Shown: positions 23,292 to 24,535 of the stretch, piece after piece
Numbering within the stretch: position 1 is the first letter of the stretch
Layout of the letters: each line of letters starts with the position of its first letter
IMG/VR virus record: IMGVR_UViG_3300027963_000324
Location: 1-24,535 of that record
DNA from: a virus
Length of the DNA stretch: 24,535 nucleotides
Direction: 5' to 3' (one strand)
Program-made: the position numbers and the translations under genes
The notes under the pieces: model-generated
What the model saw: only the letters and a program-made list of their open reading frames with translations
Database searches by the model: none
What the model was told of the DNA's origin: nothing

Positions 23292-23504
23292 ATGAAAGAC
23301 GACATCCTTGCCGCTATCGACGCTTCTGAGCCAGTTGACGCCCTGAACGCTCTGTTCTCGGTCGCCTTTTTGGTTGCTAAAGCATCGAACATCAACGAGT
23401 TCACGCTGTCTTCGCTGTTCTCCTCAACCGCCGACGCTCTCTTCCAAGCTCACGTTGAAGAAGAAGAAGAAGTTGAAGAGTTTGACGAACAGACTGACGA
23501 GTAA
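23292..23504 (+). CDS. Acidic small protein, unknown function
   Basis: A 70-aa protein. A helical N-terminal part (DDILAAIDASEPVDALNALF, then SVAFLVAKASNINEF) is followed by a highly acidic tail (VEEEEEVEEFDEQTDE). The acidic tail makes it a possible DNA mimic or a binding partner of a basic protein, but that is speculation. I do not recognise a family. It is the last gene before a GC hairpin. An in-frame ATG at 23265 would add 9 residues but lacks a ribosome site. Confidence 0.68.
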   Translation: MKDDILAAIDASEPVDALNALFSVAFLVAKASNINEFTLSSLFSSTADALFQAHVEEEEEVEEFDEQTDE

Positions 23505-23510
23505 TGATTA

Positions 23511-23535
23511 GGCCCCCCGATGACCTCGGGGGGTC
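23511..23535 (+). terminator. GC-rich hairpin, possible transcript end
   Basis: CCCCCCGA (23513-23520) pairs perfectly with TCGGGGGG (23526-23533) around loop TGACC. The outer bases add a G-U and a G-C pair. It lies directly after the stop of the acidic gene at the end of the structural module. No T tract follows, so it is not a standard intrinsic terminator; it may act with Rho or protect the mRNA 3' end. Confidence 0.5.
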
Positions 23536-23593
23536 ACCCAACCGCAACAAAACTGTGGTATTTGGGGTGCTTCTCCTAAAAGGATGAAGAATA

Positions 23594-24535
23594 ATGTCAC
23601 CAAAAATCACGGACGAAGAATTTTTGCGGTTATGGGAAGAGCACAAATCACCACTTAAAGTAGCAAGAATTGCTGGCATTTCTGAACGCCGCGCGCACAC
23701 TCGGCGGCGCAATTTAGAAAGCAAATTAAACATCAAACTGGCAATTGGTAAACCAATCCATATCAAAAAAGCCAGACACGAAGCTGGCCTGACTGATGGC
23801 ATCGCCATCATCTTTTCTGACGCACACTTCTGGCCCGGTATCCGGTCAACCGCTTTTAAGGGCCTGTTATGGGCAATAAACGAACTTAAACCGCACGTTG
23901 TAATCGCCAACGGCGATATTTTTGACGGAAGTTCGATCAGCAGACACCCTAGAATAAATTGGGGCGCGGTCCCAAACGTGAAGCAAGAACTTGATGCTTG
24001 CAAGGAAGCACTTAAAGAGATTGAAGACGCCTGCGAGAAGGCCCGCCATCACACACAACTGATCTGGCCGCTAGGTAACCATGATTCGCGCTTTGAAACG
24101 CGCTTATCTGAGGCCATACCCCAATTTGAAGGGGTCGGCGGTACGGCGCTTAAAGATCATTTCCCCAAGTGGCATCCGTGCTGGTCCTGCTGGTTGTCAG
24201 ATAGCGTAGTGGTCAAGCATCGCTACAAAGGCGGCGTTCACGCAACGCACAACAATACAGTCGCTGCCGGTACAACCATCATTACCGGACATTTGCACAG
24301 TCTAAAAGTCGCGGCGTTTTCGGATTACAATGGCGTCCGTTGGGGAGTAGACACCGGGACGCTGGCCGAAACGGATGGGCCGCAGTTCATTGACTACCTT
24401 GAAGACGGCCCCGTCAACTGGCGTTCAGGGTTTGCAGTCATAACCATGAAAGACAGTAAACCGCTCTGGCCTGAGTTGGTCAGCAAACACGCCGAAGGTA
24501 TCATTGACTTCCGTGGTCAACTTATTGATGTAAGT
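23594..24535 (+). CDS. Metallophosphoesterase with N-terminal HTH-like segment (3' partial)
   Basis: The frame from ATG 23594 is open for 314 codons to the right window edge. It shows the full calcineurin-like metallophosphoesterase motif set: SDAHFW (D76, H78), NGDIFDG (D108), GNHD (161-164), and GHLH (H233, H235), with KHRYKGGVHATHNN at about 208-221 before the last motif. Residues 8-45 (EFLRLWEEHKSPLKVARIAG and following ERRAHTRRR) look like a helix-turn-helix plus basic patch. Similar phage enzymes, as I recall, are about 320 aa, so only a short tail is probably missing. The enzyme would hydrolyse phosphodiester or phosphomonoester bonds; the substrate is unknown. AGGA lies 10 bases before the start. 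Confidence 0.88.
   Translation, partial: MSPKITDEEFLRLWEEHKSPLKVARIAGISERRAHTRRRNLESKLNIKLAIGKPIHIKKARHEAGLTDGIAIIFSDAHFWPGIRSTAFKGLLWAINELKPHVVIANGDIFDGSSISRHPRINWGAVPNVKQELDACKEALKEIEDACEKARHHTQLIWPLGNHDSRFETRLSEAIPQFEGVGGTALKDHFPKWHPCWSCWLSDSVVVKHRYKGGVHATHNNTVAAGTTIITGHLHSLKVAAFSDYNGVRWGVDTGTLAETDGPQFIDYLEDGPVNWRSGFAVITMKDSKPLWPELVSKHAEGIIDFRGQLIDVS

Noticed and set aside
1-24535. tRNA genes, CRISPR arrays, insertion sequences, attachment sites
   Set aside because: Intergenic gaps are all under 100 bases and none has a cloverleaf, spaced direct repeats, transposase or integrase context.

Overview
The window reads as one continuous, rightward-transcribed structural module of a tailed phage with a short, P22-like tail (podovirus-type virion, Caudoviricetes). 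The diagnosis rests on an ordered set of proteins: terminase large subunit, a P22-size portal (723 aa), scaffold, a gp5-type coat protein, a gp4-type adaptor, a gp10-type DNA-stabilisation protein, a needle-position protein, and three Gly/Ala/Gln-rich ejection-type proteins. No sheath, tube, tape-measure or baseplate genes are seen. All credible genes are on the + strand. No integrase, repressor, replication gene, endolysin or tRNA is visible, so lifestyle and host cannot be read from this window. Moderate GC, strong AGGA/GGAG ribosome sites and family resemblance suggest a proteobacterial, probably aquatic, host (inference only).

Layout. 1-4195: terminase large subunit (5' end cut by the window edge), three tiny basic proteins chained by stop/start overlaps, and the portal. 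4192-12656: a DUF5856-like helical protein followed by an unusually large host-recognition cassette. It holds a Gly/Ser/Thr-rich fibre, a fibre with an Mtd_N-like N-terminus, a three-copy LamG lectin protein, a tail-assembly-chaperone-like protein, a Phe/Gly 18-residue-repeat miniprotein, two small accessory proteins, a tailspike-anchor-like protein, another fibre, and a beta-helix tailspike. 12667-16164: two small conserved-looking unknowns, scaffold, coat, and two small beta-rich proteins that may decorate the capsid, with a strong intrinsic terminator between those two. 16201-23054: connector and stabilisation proteins and the ejection proteins. 23051-24535: a holin-like single-span protein, an acidic miniprotein, a GC hairpin, and a metallophosphoesterase with an N-terminal helix-turn-helix-like segment, cut by the right edge.

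The genes work as one assembly line. Terminase packages DNA through the portal into a scaffolded coat shell; decoration-like proteins may stabilise it. The gp4/gp10-like proteins and a candidate needle close the portal; ejection proteins are packaged for genome delivery; the fibre/lectin/tailspike cassette provides binding and probably polysaccharide-degrading ability. The striking departure from P22 order is that the receptor-binding cassette lies between portal and scaffold. The most unusual items are the Phe-rich 18-residue repeat protein, the apparently split tailspike (anchor and beta-helix in separate genes), the LamG triplication with uneven base composition, and a hairpin that carries the scaffold gene's ribosome site.
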